This document shows, one piece after another, positions 17,869 through 26,710 of a DNA stretch of 64,000 nucleotides (position 1 is its first letter; each line of letters opens with the position of its first letter). The notes below the pieces were generated by a model. The model was not told where the DNA came from, searched no databases, and was given only the letters and a program-made list of their open reading frames with translations. The DNA comes from Haloarchaeobius sp. FL176 (GTDB lineage: Archaea > Halobacteriota > Halobacteria > Halobacteriales > Natrialbaceae), in NCBI RefSeq assembly GCF_024609245.1, contig NZ_JANJYH010000008.1, positions 62,001-126,000 of the forward strand, written 5' to 3'. A program made the translations under genes and the position numbers.

Positions 17869-20265
17869 TCAGAGTCGCTCGAGCACCCGGTCCAGCACGG
17901 CCACAGTGGCCTCGGTGTGGAGGAACTGGTTCTGGTTGCCACACTGCGAGTCCATGATGCACGCCGGACAGCCACCGGTTCCCGAACAGTCACAGCCCGC
18001 GACCCGCTCGCGAGTGCGCCGGGCCAGCGGCGCCGCGCGCTCGTAGATGCGCCGCGCGAACCCGAGGCCACCCTCGACGGCGCTGTGGACGAACCACGTC
18101 GGCACGCCCGTCTCGGGATGCATCGGCGTGCTCAGCCCCCCGAGGTCACCGGTGTCGAGCCGGAGCTCCAGCGGCGTGAGCTTGATCATCCCGTGCTCCG
18201 CGCCGTGGAGGCCCCCGCCGAACACCTCCATCGTCTCGCCCTCGGACGCCGTCGCGGGGTCCAGGCCGCCGACCTCGGAGAGTATCTCGTCGCGCAGCGC
18301 CGGGGGCGTCTCCACCCACACGAGGTCCGTCCGGAGCTCGACCGGCGGGAGGCCGGTCGGCTGGAGCGGCGTCGTCGCCCGCCCCGTGCTGATGTTCTTG
18401 CGCTGGTAGTGGGTGTAGTGGATTTCGACGGTTCCCGTCCCGTGGGCCAGTGCGTAGCCGTCGCCGAGCTCCCGCCGTTCGTCGACCGACAGGTCGCGGA
18501 TCGTCTTCTCCGAGGTCGTCTCGGTGTACTCGTCGGTACGGACGCGTTCGACCGTGATGTACGGCTGTGGCGCGTCCTCGACGAACTCCGTGACGAGGTA
18601 CTGCGCGCCGGCGTGGAGGAACAGCGCCCCCTCGTGGTGGTCGCGGTAGGCTCGGTCGCGGTCGACCGGCTCCATGTCGATGTCGCCGCCCTCGCGGCGG
18701 ACGACGAACTGCGTGTCCCCAGCGCCGTACATCGACACGTCCGCCTGGGGCCTGGGCGAACCGGTGTAGCGGACGGCACGCGAGAGGTCCCCGGCGAGCT
18801 GCCCGGCGTCGGCCCACATCGCCACGGCGCGGTCGAGGCGGTCACCGTCGAACCACTGCCGGTCGTCGGCGGTGAGCGGTTTCTCGTGCGCCGCACAGCG
18901 GACGTGCTCTGCGTACACGGGGTTGTTCTCCAGCCCGACGACCCCGTCCTCGATTGCGTCGCCGAGGACGTAGTCGGGGTTGTCGAGGATGTACTGGTCG
19001 ATGGCGTCGGCGCGGGCGACGAACACCGAGAGCGCGTCGCTCTCCCCCCGGCCGGAGCGGCCGACCTGCTGCCAGAACGACTGTCTGGTGCCGGGGTAGC
19101 CCGTGAGCACGGTGGCGTCCATCGAGCCCACGTCGATGCCGAGTTCGAGCGCGTTCGTCGAGGTGACGCCGTCGAGCGCGCCGGTCTTGAACTCGTACTC
19201 GGTGCCGCGCCGGGTCTCCTTGCCGAGCCCGGCGTGGTACGGCGCGACGTCGACGTAGCCGTGTCGTGGATGTTTGCTGGCGGCGTCGCCCGCGTACTTC
19301 GCGCCGAGCTCGGCGTTCTTCCGGCTCCGGGCGAACATGAGCGTCTGGAGGCCGTAGAGCCCGAGGTGGGCGAGGATGGACGCCCCCTCCCAGACCGGGC
19401 TCGCCGCCGCGGCCTGGAACGCCTCGAAGTCGGCGTCGTCTGCCAGTTCGTCCTCGTCGACCGGCGGCTTCCAGAACGCGACGTCGCGCTCGCCGCGTGG
19501 CGAGCCGTCGGCGTCGACCACGGCGAACGGTTCGCCGACGAGCCGCGCGGAGTGCTCGGCGGGGTTGCCGACCGTGGCGGAGGTGCAGACGACCTGCGGG
19601 TCGCTGCCGTAGTGGTCGAGGATGCGCCGCAGGCGGCGCAGCGTCCACGCGACGTGCATCCCGTGGACGCCGGTGTAGGTGTGGGACTCGTCGACAGCGA
19701 GCAGCTCGCAGTTCGCGAAGAACCGCCGCCAGCCGCTGTGATGGCCCAGGTAGGCGTTGACGCCCGCGAAGTTCGTGATGATGACGTCGGCGGTGTCGCG
19801 GATACGTCGCCGCCGGTCGCCTGGCGTATCGCCGTCGTACACCCGGACCGAGATGTCGAGCCCGAGGTCGCCGTAGAACTCGTTCAGCTCCCCCTCCTGG
19901 TCGCGCGAGAGCGCCTTCGTCGGGTAGACCAGCAGCGCGGTCGAGTCCGGGTCTTCGAGGTGGTTGCGGGCGATCTGGAGCGCGTAGACGAACGTCTTCC
20001 CGGACGACGTAGAGGTGGCGACACAGACGTTCTCCCCGTCGGCGAGGGCGTCGAGTGCTCGCGCCTGGTGGGTGTAGAGTTCCCCGACGGCGTCGGAGAA
20101 CCTGCGCGCGAGGTCCGGACGCAGCACCTCGTGCGGGTCGACGGTGTGCGCCGGGCGCGGTGGGATGGTCGCCGCGTGCTGTAGCTGCCCCTCGTAGTCG
20201 GGGTACGACTCCCGGAGTCGGTCGGCCGAAGTCGGTGCGTCGGTGGGTGTGTCCTGACTCATCAT
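17869..20265 (-). CDS. DEAD/DEAH helicase with DUF1998 zinc module (MrfA/YprA, Hrq1-related)
   Basis: 798 residues. Helicase motifs: Q-like LYTHQARALDALADGENV, Walker A STSSGKT (85-91), DESH motif II (192-195), motif IV-V LELGIDVGSMDATVLTGYPG, motif VI QQVGRSGRGE. The C terminus is the DUF1998 zinc module with five Cys at 758, 760, 766, 769 and 775. This architecture is that of COG1205: bacterial YprA/MrfA (mitomycin repair factor A) and fungal Hrq1. The next gene, three bases away, is the YprB/MrfB-type exonuclease, the same pairing as in Bacillus. Expected role: 3'-5' DNA translocation in repair of bulky or crosslinked lesions. Alternative start ATG three bases downstream. Confidence 0.9.
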   Translation of the reverse strand: MMSQDTPTDAPTSADRLRESYPDYEGQLQHAATIPPRPAHTVDPHEVLRPDLARRFSDAVGELYTHQARALDALADGENVCVATSTSSGKTFVYALQIARNHLEDPDSTALLVYPTKALSRDQEGELNEFYGDLGLDISVRVYDGDTPGDRRRRIRDTADVIITNFAGVNAYLGHHSGWRRFFANCELLAVDESHTYTGVHGMHVAWTLRRLRRILDHYGSDPQVVCTSATVGNPAEHSARLVGEPFAVVDADGSPRGERDVAFWKPPVDEDELADDADFEAFQAAAASPVWEGASILAHLGLYGLQTLMFARSRKNAELGAKYAGDAASKHPRHGYVDVAPYHAGLGKETRRGTEYEFKTGALDGVTSTNALELGIDVGSMDATVLTGYPGTRQSFWQQVGRSGRGESDALSVFVARADAIDQYILDNPDYVLGDAIEDGVVGLENNPVYAEHVRCAAHEKPLTADDRQWFDGDRLDRAVAMWADAGQLAGDLSRAVRYTGSPRPQADVSMYGAGDTQFVVRREGGDIDMEPVDRDRAYRDHHEGALFLHAGAQYLVTEFVEDAPQPYITVERVRTDEYTETTSEKTIRDLSVDERRELGDGYALAHGTGTVEIHYTHYQRKNISTGRATTPLQPTGLPPVELRTDLVWVETPPALRDEILSEVGGLDPATASEGETMEVFGGGLHGAEHGMIKLTPLELRLDTGDLGGLSTPMHPETGVPTWFVHSAVEGGLGFARRIYERAAPLARRTRERVAGCDCSGTGGCPACIMDSQCGNQNQFLHTEATVAVLDRVLERL

Positions 20266-20268
20266 GTC

Positions 20269-21699
20269 TCACCAGTCCGAGAGCGTGCCCTGGGTGGTCT
20301 CGTCGTCGGGGTCGGTACTCGTCGCCGAGACGACCCGGCCGCTCTCCTGGAGTGCCGTCCAGATGGTCGCGAGAGCGCGCACGTCGTCCTCGCAGTAGGC
20401 GTCGAACCGCTCCCAGTCGAGTTCGGTCTCGGGCGAGCGGTCGTCCATCCAGGCGCGGTACGCGCGAGCGACGGCGGCCCCCGTCAGCCCGGTTTCGGCG
20501 GACTCGTGGCCGAGCGCCGCCGCCACGTCGTCCAGCTTGTTCGTCCGACCCGGGAGGACGGCGTTGTCGTCTCGGACCGCCCACCGATACGGGTCGAAGC
20601 GGTCCATCGCGTCCCAGATCGGCTCGAACGCGGGACAGTATTCGGCGACGTGCTCGCCGAGCACCTGGAAGTCGAACCGCCAGCCGTTGTAGGCCACGAC
20701 GGGGCGGCCGTCACCTCCCGCGTCGTACCACGACAGGAACTCGCGGACTGCGCCACCGGGGTCGTCGGGGTCGCGCTGGACGAACGAGCGGTAGGTGGCC
20801 TCCTCGCCCGCGGTGTCGAGGACGCCGATGAGCCACGTGATCGTCGGCGAGAGACCGTCCGTCTCGATGTCCACGAACACCGGGTCACCGCTCGGAAGCT
20901 GGGCGTCGGTACGCCGCACGACCTCGCCGTCGGCGACTGCCCGGGCGCTGGCCGTAATCCGTTCGACGGTCGATTCCCCGAGTCCGTCGAGTTCCGCGAG
21001 CGTCGATGGCTCCGCCGCAGCGATGGCCGTCCGGGAACCGAGCCCCGCGTCCCGGAGCGTTCTGGCACGAGTGTCGCCGACGCCGTCGAGCGCCTGGAGC
21101 CCGAGGTTCGAGCGCTCGAGTGTGTGTACGAACACCCGGCCGTCGGCCCGGCAGTCCAGTGCGGTCAGTGGTTCGTCGCCGACACCGGCGTCCGCACCGG
21201 CACCGACGACGGTCAGCCCGTCCCACTCGCGCCGGTAGCTCGCCGGGAGCCGGGTCGAGAGGTGGACGAGTTCCGTCCCGGTGGCGGCCGGGTCGAGTGC
21301 CTCCCGATACGCGACCAGGCCATCCAGCGAGGTCGAGAGTGTCGCCCGGTCCACGTCGAGCGAGAGCAGGCCCGAGAGCACGAACGTCGTCCCGCTGCGT
21401 TCCAGGCTCGCGAGGTCGTCGAGCGAGGGGGCGAACTGCAGTTGGACCCCGGCCACCTGTCTGGGTCCGCGAATCGGGTCCAGACCGTTCGGATCGAAGA
21501 CGAAGGTCTCGTCGCCGGTCACGCGCCGGAGCGCGCTGCTCGCCCGGCGCGCCGGCTCCACCCCGGCCAGCACGACCACGTCGGGCTCGAAGTACGTCAG
21601 CCAGTCGTCGAGCGCACTGGCCGTCGCTCGCTCGACGAAGCCGGGGGCCGCGGCGGCGATTCGGGCCGGCGAGTCGGAGACCATTCGATACTCGACCAC
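20269..21699 (-). CDS. RNase H-like exonuclease with HhH motif (MrfB/YprB-related)
   Basis: 476 residues. Residues ~200-255 hold two helix-hairpin-helix units (LDGVGDTRARTL and LDGLGESTVERI) for non-specific DNA binding. Residues ~272-455 form a DEDD exonuclease domain: Asp277 and Glu279 in VFVDIETDG, Asp343 in YNGWRFDF, and Asp439 in AYCEDDV. The layout fits COG3359 (YprB/MrfB). The N-terminal ~180 residues are a haloarchaeal extension containing a conserved-looking DWLTYFEPDVVVLAGVEP. Read first in an operon with the helicase (three bases between), forming a likely unwinding-plus-degradation unit for lesion excision. Confidence 0.85.
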   Translation of the reverse strand: MVEYRMVSDSPARIAAAAPGFVERATASALDDWLTYFEPDVVVLAGVEPARRASSALRRVTGDETFVFDPNGLDPIRGPRQVAGVQLQFAPSLDDLASLERSGTTFVLSGLLSLDVDRATLSTSLDGLVAYREALDPAATGTELVHLSTRLPASYRREWDGLTVVGAGADAGVGDEPLTALDCRADGRVFVHTLERSNLGLQALDGVGDTRARTLRDAGLGSRTAIAAAEPSTLAELDGLGESTVERITASARAVADGEVVRRTDAQLPSGDPVFVDIETDGLSPTITWLIGVLDTAGEEATYRSFVQRDPDDPGGAVREFLSWYDAGGDGRPVVAYNGWRFDFQVLGEHVAEYCPAFEPIWDAMDRFDPYRWAVRDDNAVLPGRTNKLDDVAAALGHESAETGLTGAAVARAYRAWMDDRSPETELDWERFDAYCEDDVRALATIWTALQESGRVVSATSTDPDDETTQGTLSDW

Positions 21700-21819
21700 G
21701 GGTGTTCCATCGCAATAGGCGTGTCCGTGTGGTCCCCATCGACGCCGTCACGCCCCCATCCAGCCCCCGCATCCAGAGTGGCTTTGGGGCTGCGACACCT
21801 GCATACTAGACGAACGAAG

Positions 21820-21915
21820 ATGTCGGAGCCAGACCTCGCACACCAGGCGGACGGCGGTCGGCCTTCGCCTACCACGTCAGTCACTGCCGACGCCGGCCTC
21901 GGTGGTGGCAACTGA
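21820..21915 (+). CDS. Possible 31-residue leader ORF overlapping the next gene
   Basis: A short ORF from the ATG at 21820 whose TGA overlaps the ATG at 21915 of the next gene (TGATG). The peptide is polar (MSEPDLAHQADGGR at its start) and has no motif. The overlap is suggestive of coupling but may be chance. Confidence 0.3.
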   Translation: MSEPDLAHQADGGRPSPTTSVTADAGLGGGN

Positions 21916-22160
21916 TGGACCACGACCGCATCCACGCCAGGAAGCCGAGCCACGACATCGAACGCTGGTCCACGGGAACCATCGAGGCGTTAGACGAGGT
22001 CGACGGCCACTGTGTCGTCAGGGTCCGGACGGCAGAAGGCGAGTCCATCGACCTGACCGTCACGTTCGCCATCCGTGACCTGTTCGTCTCGCGGCTGGAC
22101 ATCGGGGAGTCCGAGTCACCAGTTGGAGAGCGAGTGTGGTACCGCAAGCGTGGGGAGTGA
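21915..22160 (+). CDS. Small uncharacterised beta-rich protein
   Basis: 81 residues from the ATG at 21915. Predicted strands alternate with turns: TGTIEALDEVDG, HCVVRVRTAEG, SIDLTVTFAIRDLFVSRL, GERVWYRKRGE, which reads like a small barrel (SH3- or OB-like). No Cys pair or signal. Haloarchaea have many small conserved proteins of this kind; I do not recognise a name. The 213 bases after it, up to the next gene, hold nothing I can support. Confidence 0.6.
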   Translation: MDHDRIHARKPSHDIERWSTGTIEALDEVDGHCVVRVRTAEGESIDLTVTFAIRDLFVSRLDIGESESPVGERVWYRKRGE

Positions 22161-22373
22161 GGCGAAACAGTGTCCCAGCGGTCGACGAGGCCCGTGAACT
22201 CCATCCGAGGTACCGGCTATCGCGAGCAACTTTCGGACTGACTGACCCAGCCACCGGGCGGGCAGGGACAGAGCTGTTCAGCCGAGAAACAGCCGTCGCT
22301 CGACTGGCTCGTCTTCCTGCTCGCAACGTCGCTGCTGGCTGAAGCCGCCGCCACGCTCTGACCGACCGGTGGC

Positions 22374-22697
22374 TCAGTCCGCGTCCTCGACCGGCCCGTG
22401 GTACTTCGACTTTATCTCGTCACCGTCGCGCCACTGCCAGTAGTAGTACTGGTTGTCGTTGATGGTCTTCGTGGTGATGCTGGCCTTCATCGGGACCGCT
22501 GCGGGCCTGCTGTCGGAGTCGGGTGTGGCTCCTTGGGATGCTTCTGCCTCGTCGAGACGTGCTTTCCGCTCCCGGTGCGTTACCAGTTCCTGTGCGTACG
22601 TCGCTGCCTCACGCAGTTGCGTTGGCGTGCAGTCCGCCAGGGCATCGCGGAGGTCGGCAGGGACGTTCGCCGGTGGCGTCGGTGGATCGTCTGGCAT
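22374..22697 (-). CDS. DUF6788-like small protein
   Basis: 107 residues. N-terminal helix ALADCTPTQLREAATYAQEL, a variable linker, then a C-terminal beta unit NDNQYYYWQWRDGDEIKSKY with the aromatic YYYWQWR-x-G...KYHGPV pattern found in haloarchaeal DUF6788 proteins, which are frequent in mobile or provirus-derived regions. Function unknown. Directly upstream of its start (13 bases) is the inverted repeat at 22710-22748. Confidence 0.65.
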   Translation of the reverse strand: MPDDPPTPPANVPADLRDALADCTPTQLREAATYAQELVTHRERKARLDEAEASQGATPDSDSRPAAVPMKASITTKTINDNQYYYWQWRDGDEIKSKYHGPVEDAD

Positions 22698-22709
22698 CGG
22701 CTAGACCGT

Positions 22710-22748
22710 TTAACCAACGGCGCCGTTCTACTTCGCTCTGTTGGTTAA
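22710..22748. promoter_or_regulatory. Inverted repeat TTAACCAAC / GTTGGTTAA, first copy
   Basis: Nine-base perfect arms at 22710-22718 and 22740-22748 separated by 21 bases. It lies between the DUF6788 gene (start 22697, minus) and the metallo-hydrolase (start 22829, plus). A second copy with the same 14-base right half (CTCTGTTGGTTAAG) is at 27031-27062. Likely operator, recombination site or small mobile-element end; not resolved. Confidence 0.5.
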
Positions 22749-22828
22749 GTCGGTCGGCCTTCTCCCACCAGTTCGGAGGTCCGATGACGACAGTCTAAGG
22801 ACCCCAGCCGCCGTTCGGTCCGGTAGTC

Positions 22829-23821
22829 GTGCACAGAATTCAGCTGGACAATCGCGAGTTCGAAGGTTCGAACGTGGTCTATCTGCTGGGAGCCCACTCC
22901 GACGGGCCGACGACACTGGTGGACACCGCGACCGCACAGCAGACCGTACAGTCAGCGCTCGTCGCTGAACTCGAGGCCGTCGGTGTCTCCCCGGCCGACA
23001 TCGACCAGGTCCTGCTCACGCACTTCCACGGGGACCACGCGGGCGGAGCCGGAGCGATACAGGCGGCCGGCGATGCGGTCGTTCGGGTCCACGAGGCCGA
23101 CGCACCACTCGTGACCCGCGACCCTGACGCACTCGCGGCGTTCGACGAGCGGCACTCGTCGCTGTTCGACCAGTGGGGGATGCCCGAACCCGCAGCGGCG
23201 GAGCTCCGAGCGAGCCTCGCGGACGACACCCTCTGGTCGGCCGAGGACGCGGACGTCGAACCGTTCACCGACGGCGACCGGTTTCCCGTCGGTGACGGGG
23301 AGGCAACCGTGTGGCACCTGCCCGGGCACACCGTCGGCCAGTCCGGGTTCGTTGTCGACGGCGACGGCGACCGTGCACTGTTCAGTGGCGACGCGCTGCT
23401 GCCGAAGTACACGCCGAACGTCGGCGGGGCAGACATCAGAGACGAGCACGCGCTGCGGTCGTACCTCGACACGCTGGTCCGTATCGACGACGGCGGGTTC
23501 GACGTCGCCTATCCCGGGCATCGTGCCCCGATTTCGACTCCCGAAGCGCGGGCACGGCAGATTCTGCGCCACCATCGAGACCGCACCGACCGGGTCGTCG
23601 ACGTTCTCGAGACTCACGGACCAGCGGACGCGTGGACGGTGAGTGCCCACCTGTTCGGTGAGCTCGACGGCATCCACATCCTCCACGGGCCCGGAGAGGC
23701 CTACGCGCATCTTGAACACCTCCGTGCGGCCGAGGTCGTCTCGCTCGTGGGTAACGAGTACGAACTCCGGGACTCCGCCCCCGAACTCGACTCGTTGTTC
23801 CCCGTTCTCGACGAACCGTAA
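22829..23821 (+). CDS. Metallo-beta-lactamase-fold hydrolase (long form)
   Basis: 330 residues, GTG start. Canonical zinc motif LLTHFHGDHAGG (H-x-H-x-D-H) with further ligands in HLPGHTVGQSGF and LFSGDALLP, and the final His in VAYPGHRAPI. The C-terminal ~90 residues are a winged-helix-like tail (RARQILRHHRDRTDRVVDVL, and HLEHLRAAEVVSLV), as in the LACTB2/glyoxalase-II-like subgroup with a C-terminal BLACT_WH domain. That subgroup includes RNases and thioesterases; the substrate here is unknown. Confidence 0.87.
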   Translation: MHRIQLDNREFEGSNVVYLLGAHSDGPTTLVDTATAQQTVQSALVAELEAVGVSPADIDQVLLTHFHGDHAGGAGAIQAAGDAVVRVHEADAPLVTRDPDALAAFDERHSSLFDQWGMPEPAAAELRASLADDTLWSAEDADVEPFTDGDRFPVGDGEATVWHLPGHTVGQSGFVVDGDGDRALFSGDALLPKYTPNVGGADIRDEHALRSYLDTLVRIDDGGFDVAYPGHRAPISTPEARARQILRHHRDRTDRVVDVLETHGPADAWTVSAHLFGELDGIHILHGPGEAYAHLEHLRAAEVVSLVGNEYELRDSAPELDSLFPVLDEP

Positions 23822-23891
23822 GCGACCACGCAAAGTGATTTACGCCAGCTCGGTCTGGGACTCCTCTCTCTGACTTGCCCGTGCGGCTACC

Positions 23892-24695
23892 TCAGAGCGC
23901 GCGGACCCGGGCCTCGCCGAGGTCGCTCCCGACCCGTAACCGGTAGCCGCCGGCGTTGAGCCGCCCAGTGATGTGGCCGTCATCACGGGTTCCGTCGACC
24001 AGTGGGAGGTCACTCTGTACTCTGGAGCCTCGGAGGTCCAGATACAGGTCGAGGTCCGAGCGCACGCGTACGTCGACCTCGCCGATATCCGCCCTGGCGT
24101 CGACATCACGGCGAAGCTGGCGTACTTCGACTGTCACGTCACCGATGTCGGTGCTCGCGTGGTCGAGGCCCGTGATGTCGGTGGCCTCTATCGTCCCCGT
24201 CTGGGTCGAGATGTCGAGAAATCCATCGACCTGTCGGGCCTCGATGCCGCCGACACCGACGCGGACGATGCTGTCCCCGGTCGTATCACGCAGCGAAACG
24301 CGTCCGACGTCCACGTCGACAGCCTCGACGACGAGGTCCCGGGGCACCCTGACATCGAGCGTGATACTGCCGCGGTCCTCGAAGACGGAGCTGGACCCCC
24401 TGAATCCGCCGGTCAGTTCCCACAGCCCGTCCGACTGTGCTGCCGTGACGGTGAGTCGGTCGAAGTCGTCGCCTTCGCCACGAAGCTGCTTCTCCGCACT
24501 GTACTCGATATTCTCGATGTTGGCACCGGTGACAGAGACGTCCCCAACGGCGTTGCTGACACGAATCCGGTCGATGCCGTCGGCCGGGGTCGAATCCGTC
24601 GTCGTCTCGCTGCTCCGCACCTCGAACGTCGTGCAGCCGGCGACGCCAGCCGCGAGGACCAGCGCGCTGGCGCCGAGGAAAGAACGTCTGTTCAT
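23892..24695 (-). CDS. Tat lipoprotein with DUF4097-type beta-repeat domain
   Basis: 267 residues from the ATG at 24695, chosen because the Tat/lipoprotein signal (NRRSFLGAS ... AAGVAGC, Cys21) starts there. The rest is a beta-solenoid of V-x-V alternations: VSNAVGDVSVTGANIENIEY, LDVRVPRDLVVEAVDVDVG, VTVEVRQLRRDVDARADIG. This is the DUF4097/DUF4098 'putative adhesin' pattern. A membrane-anchored surface protein is expected. A TATA-like TTACTAT (minus strand, 24729-24735) lies about 35 bases upstream. Confidence 0.78.
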   Translation of the reverse strand: MNRRSFLGASALVLAAGVAGCTTFEVRSSETTTDSTPADGIDRIRVSNAVGDVSVTGANIENIEYSAEKQLRGEGDDFDRLTVTAAQSDGLWELTGGFRGSSSVFEDRGSITLDVRVPRDLVVEAVDVDVGRVSLRDTTGDSIVRVGVGGIEARQVDGFLDISTQTGTIEATDITGLDHASTDIGDVTVEVRQLRRDVDARADIGEVDVRVRSDLDLYLDLRGSRVQSDLPLVDGTRDDGHITGRLNAGGYRLRVGSDLGEARVRAL

Positions 24696-24759
24696 ACCTG
24701 CTGTACGTCGTTCTCCGTCAAAGCCTAGATAGTAAGCGACACGATAGCTAGCGTCATAC

Positions 24760-24788
24760 TTCCGACATCCATTCGTTTTTTCCGACAT
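24760..24788. promoter_or_regulatory. Direct repeat TTCCGACAT, 20-base period
   Basis: TTCCGACAT occurs at 24760-24768 and 24780-24788, two helical turns apart, in the divergent region between the DUF4097 lipoprotein (minus) and the HxlR regulator (plus). It may be the operator of the adjacent HxlR protein. Confidence 0.35.
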
Positions 24789-24849
24789 GAAGGTGGTCGG
24801 TTTCGAATCCGGTCGGGCTACGGTGCCAAAGCCACTTTCGCTTGCGCAC

Positions 24850-24855
24850 TATTAT
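24850..24855 (+). promoter_or_regulatory. TATA-like box of the HxlR gene
   Basis: TATTAT at -31 to -26 from the ATG at 24881. This spacing is what a leaderless haloarchaeal transcript needs and is the main reason for choosing that ATG. Confidence 0.5.
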
Positions 24856-24880
24856 CATGGCCGGGTGTGTTGATTCGACT

Positions 24881-25255
24881 ATGGTAGACCAGTCGGCCGG
24901 GGACGGCGCACCCGACGAACTGGAGGTCTGGTGTGCCGGCGAGGACTGGTGTCCGGTGACTACGACCGCGTCACTCATCTGCCGAAAGTGGCACCCAGTC
25001 ATCGTCCACCGTCTCCTCGAACACGGGCCCAGCGGCTTCAACGAGCTCAAGACCGACGTGGACGGAATCTCCTCGAAGGTACTCTCGGACAGCCTGGAGG
25101 ACCTCGAGGAGAACGAGCTGGTCGCACGGGAGATCCTCAGCGAGAAACCGTTCCGTGTGCAGTACTCGCTGACCGACCGGGGCGCCTCCCTGGAACCGAT
25201 AATCGTCGAGATGCGGGACTGGGGACTCGAACATCTGACCGAGCCCGCCGACTGA
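24881..25255 (+). CDS. HxlR-family winged-helix regulator
   Basis: 124 residues from the ATG at 24881. The family core is plain: CRKWHPVIVHRLLEHGPSGF (helix 1-2), FNELKTDVDGISSKVLSDSL (recognition helix), LEENELVAREI, and the wing RVQYSLTDRGASLEPII. Three Cys occur near the N terminus (WCAGEDWCPVTTTASLIC); HxlR proteins often sense thiol or electrophile stress through an N-terminal Cys. It is divergent from the DUF4097 gene and convergent with the CoA-disulfide-reductase-like flavoprotein, 24 bases from its stop. Confidence 0.87.
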   Translation: MVDQSAGDGAPDELEVWCAGEDWCPVTTTASLICRKWHPVIVHRLLEHGPSGFNELKTDVDGISSKVLSDSLEDLEENELVAREILSEKPFRVQYSLTDRGASLEPIIVEMRDWGLEHLTEPAD

Positions 25256-25279
25256 TATCGCGAGCGTTCCCCCGCGGAA

Positions 25280-26710
25280 TCAGTCCTCGAGTGCCCCGTT
25301 CAGCACCTTCGCCCCGACGAGGACGGGGTCCCAGACGGGACTGAACGGCGGCGCGTAGGCGAGGTCCGTCCGCTCGAGTTCGGCGACCGTCATGTCGTTC
25401 TCGAGCGCCGTCGCCACGGTATCGATGCGGATCGCCGCGCGGTCCGTCCCGGCGATGGTCCCACCGAGCAGTTTGCCGCTGCCCCGGTCGGCGGTCAGCG
25501 TCACCGTGGTCTCCGCTCCGCCGGGGTAGTAGCCGGAGCGCGAGCCCGCAGTCACCGTCTTCGAGACGGGGTCGAACCCCGCAGCCGTAGCTCGCTCGTG
25601 GTCGACGAGTCCCGTCCGACCGCACTCCATGTCGAACGCCTTGACGACGGCCGTCCCCGCGATGTCACCGACGGATGTCGGCTTCCCGGCGACGGTCTGG
25701 CCCACAGCCCGCCCCGCCCGGTTCGCTGTCAGCCCCAGCGGGACCCAGTCCTGACTGCCGGTCACGGCGTGGCGCATCTCCGCACAGTCGCCCGCGGCGT
25801 AGACGCCGTCGACGTTCGTCTCGCCGTACCGGTCGGTCGCGATGGCTCCCGACTCGCCGAGTTCGATGGAGGTGTTGGCGACGAGTCCGCTGTTCGGACG
25901 GATGCCGATTCCGACGACCACCACGTCCGCATCGACCGAGCCACTTGTCGACCTGACGCCGCCGACATCGCCGTTCCCGTCGGACTCGATCCGGTCGACT
26001 GTCTCGCCGAGGTGGAGCGTGACACCGTTCTCCCGAAGCGTCTCGGCGGCCCGCTCACCGACCGCCTCGCCGAACGGTTCCAGCAACTGGTCGGGGCGCT
26101 GGAACAGGTGGACGTCGAGGTCGTGTGCGGCGAACGCTTCGGCCATCTCCACACCGACGTAGCCGCCGCCGACGATCGCGGCCGTCTCCGGCGGCTCTCT
26201 GGCCAGGAACTCCTCGACCAGTGCCGTGTCCACGTACTCGACGTCCGGTTCGGCGAACTCGGGCTCCGCGGGGTCGGTCAGGAACGCCCTCACGGCCGCC
26301 GTACTGTCCATGCTGTGGATGGTGAAGGCACCATCCAGATGAGACCCATCGATAGGCGCAGACACCGCCTCGGCACCGGTCGCGACGAGCAGGTCACCGT
26401 AGGGCTGTTCGAACTGGCCGTCCGGCCCGTCGACCGAGACAGTGCTCGCGTCCGTGTCTATCCCGACGACTTCGTGCTCCCGTCGGAGGTCGATGCCTCG
26501 CTCTCTGGCCTCGCTCGGCGTCAACGACAGCATGTCGAGCAGCGAGTCGACCTCGCCTTTCACGTAGTAGGGCATACCGCACTGCGCGTAGGAGACCCAG
26601 CGACCCTTCTCGAAGACGATGACCTCCCGGTCCGGGTTCTCGCGCCTGTGTTTGCTGGCCGCGCTCAGCCCAGCCGCGTCCCCTCCGACGATTACGAACG
26701 GGTCCGACAT
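25280..26710 (-). CDS. FAD-dependent CoA-disulfide reductase / NADH oxidase family enzyme
   Basis: 476 residues from the ATG at 26710. FAD-binding FVIVGGDAAGLSAA at the N terminus, the active-site Cys44 in SYAQCGMPYY (the single-Cys motif of CoA-disulfide reductase and NADH oxidase), NAD(P)-binding VGGGYVGVEMAEAF, FAD motif 2 VYAAGDCAEM, and the C-terminal dimerisation domain. Such enzymes use NAD(P)H to reduce CoA disulfide, polysulfide or O2. Haloarchaea use gamma-Glu-Cys and CoA thiols, so a thiol-redox role fits. The preceding in-frame 47 residues are not needed. Confidence 0.88.
   Translation of the reverse strand: MSDPFVIVGGDAAGLSAASKHRRENPDREVIVFEKGRWVSYAQCGMPYYVKGEVDSLLDMLSLTPSEARERGIDLRREHEVVGIDTDASTVSVDGPDGQFEQPYGDLLVATGAEAVSAPIDGSHLDGAFTIHSMDSTAAVRAFLTDPAEPEFAEPDVEYVDTALVEEFLAREPPETAAIVGGGYVGVEMAEAFAAHDLDVHLFQRPDQLLEPFGEAVGERAAETLRENGVTLHLGETVDRIESDGNGDVGGVRSTSGSVDADVVVVGIGIRPNSGLVANTSIELGESGAIATDRYGETNVDGVYAAGDCAEMRHAVTGSQDWVPLGLTANRAGRAVGQTVAGKPTSVGDIAGTAVVKAFDMECGRTGLVDHERATAAGFDPVSKTVTAGSRSGYYPGGAETTVTLTADRGSGKLLGGTIAGTDRAAIRIDTVATALENDMTVAELERTDLAYAPPFSPVWDPVLVGAKVLNGALED

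Noticed and set aside
17917-20184. 755-codon open frame on the plus strand opposite the helicase
   Set aside because: It is the shadow of a high-GC gene read antisense; Arg/Val/Asp-rich with no domain, while the minus frame has all helicase motifs.
22136-22342. 68-codon plus-strand ORF after the small protein at 21915
   Set aside because: Overlaps that gene, poor codon bias, no recognisable structure.
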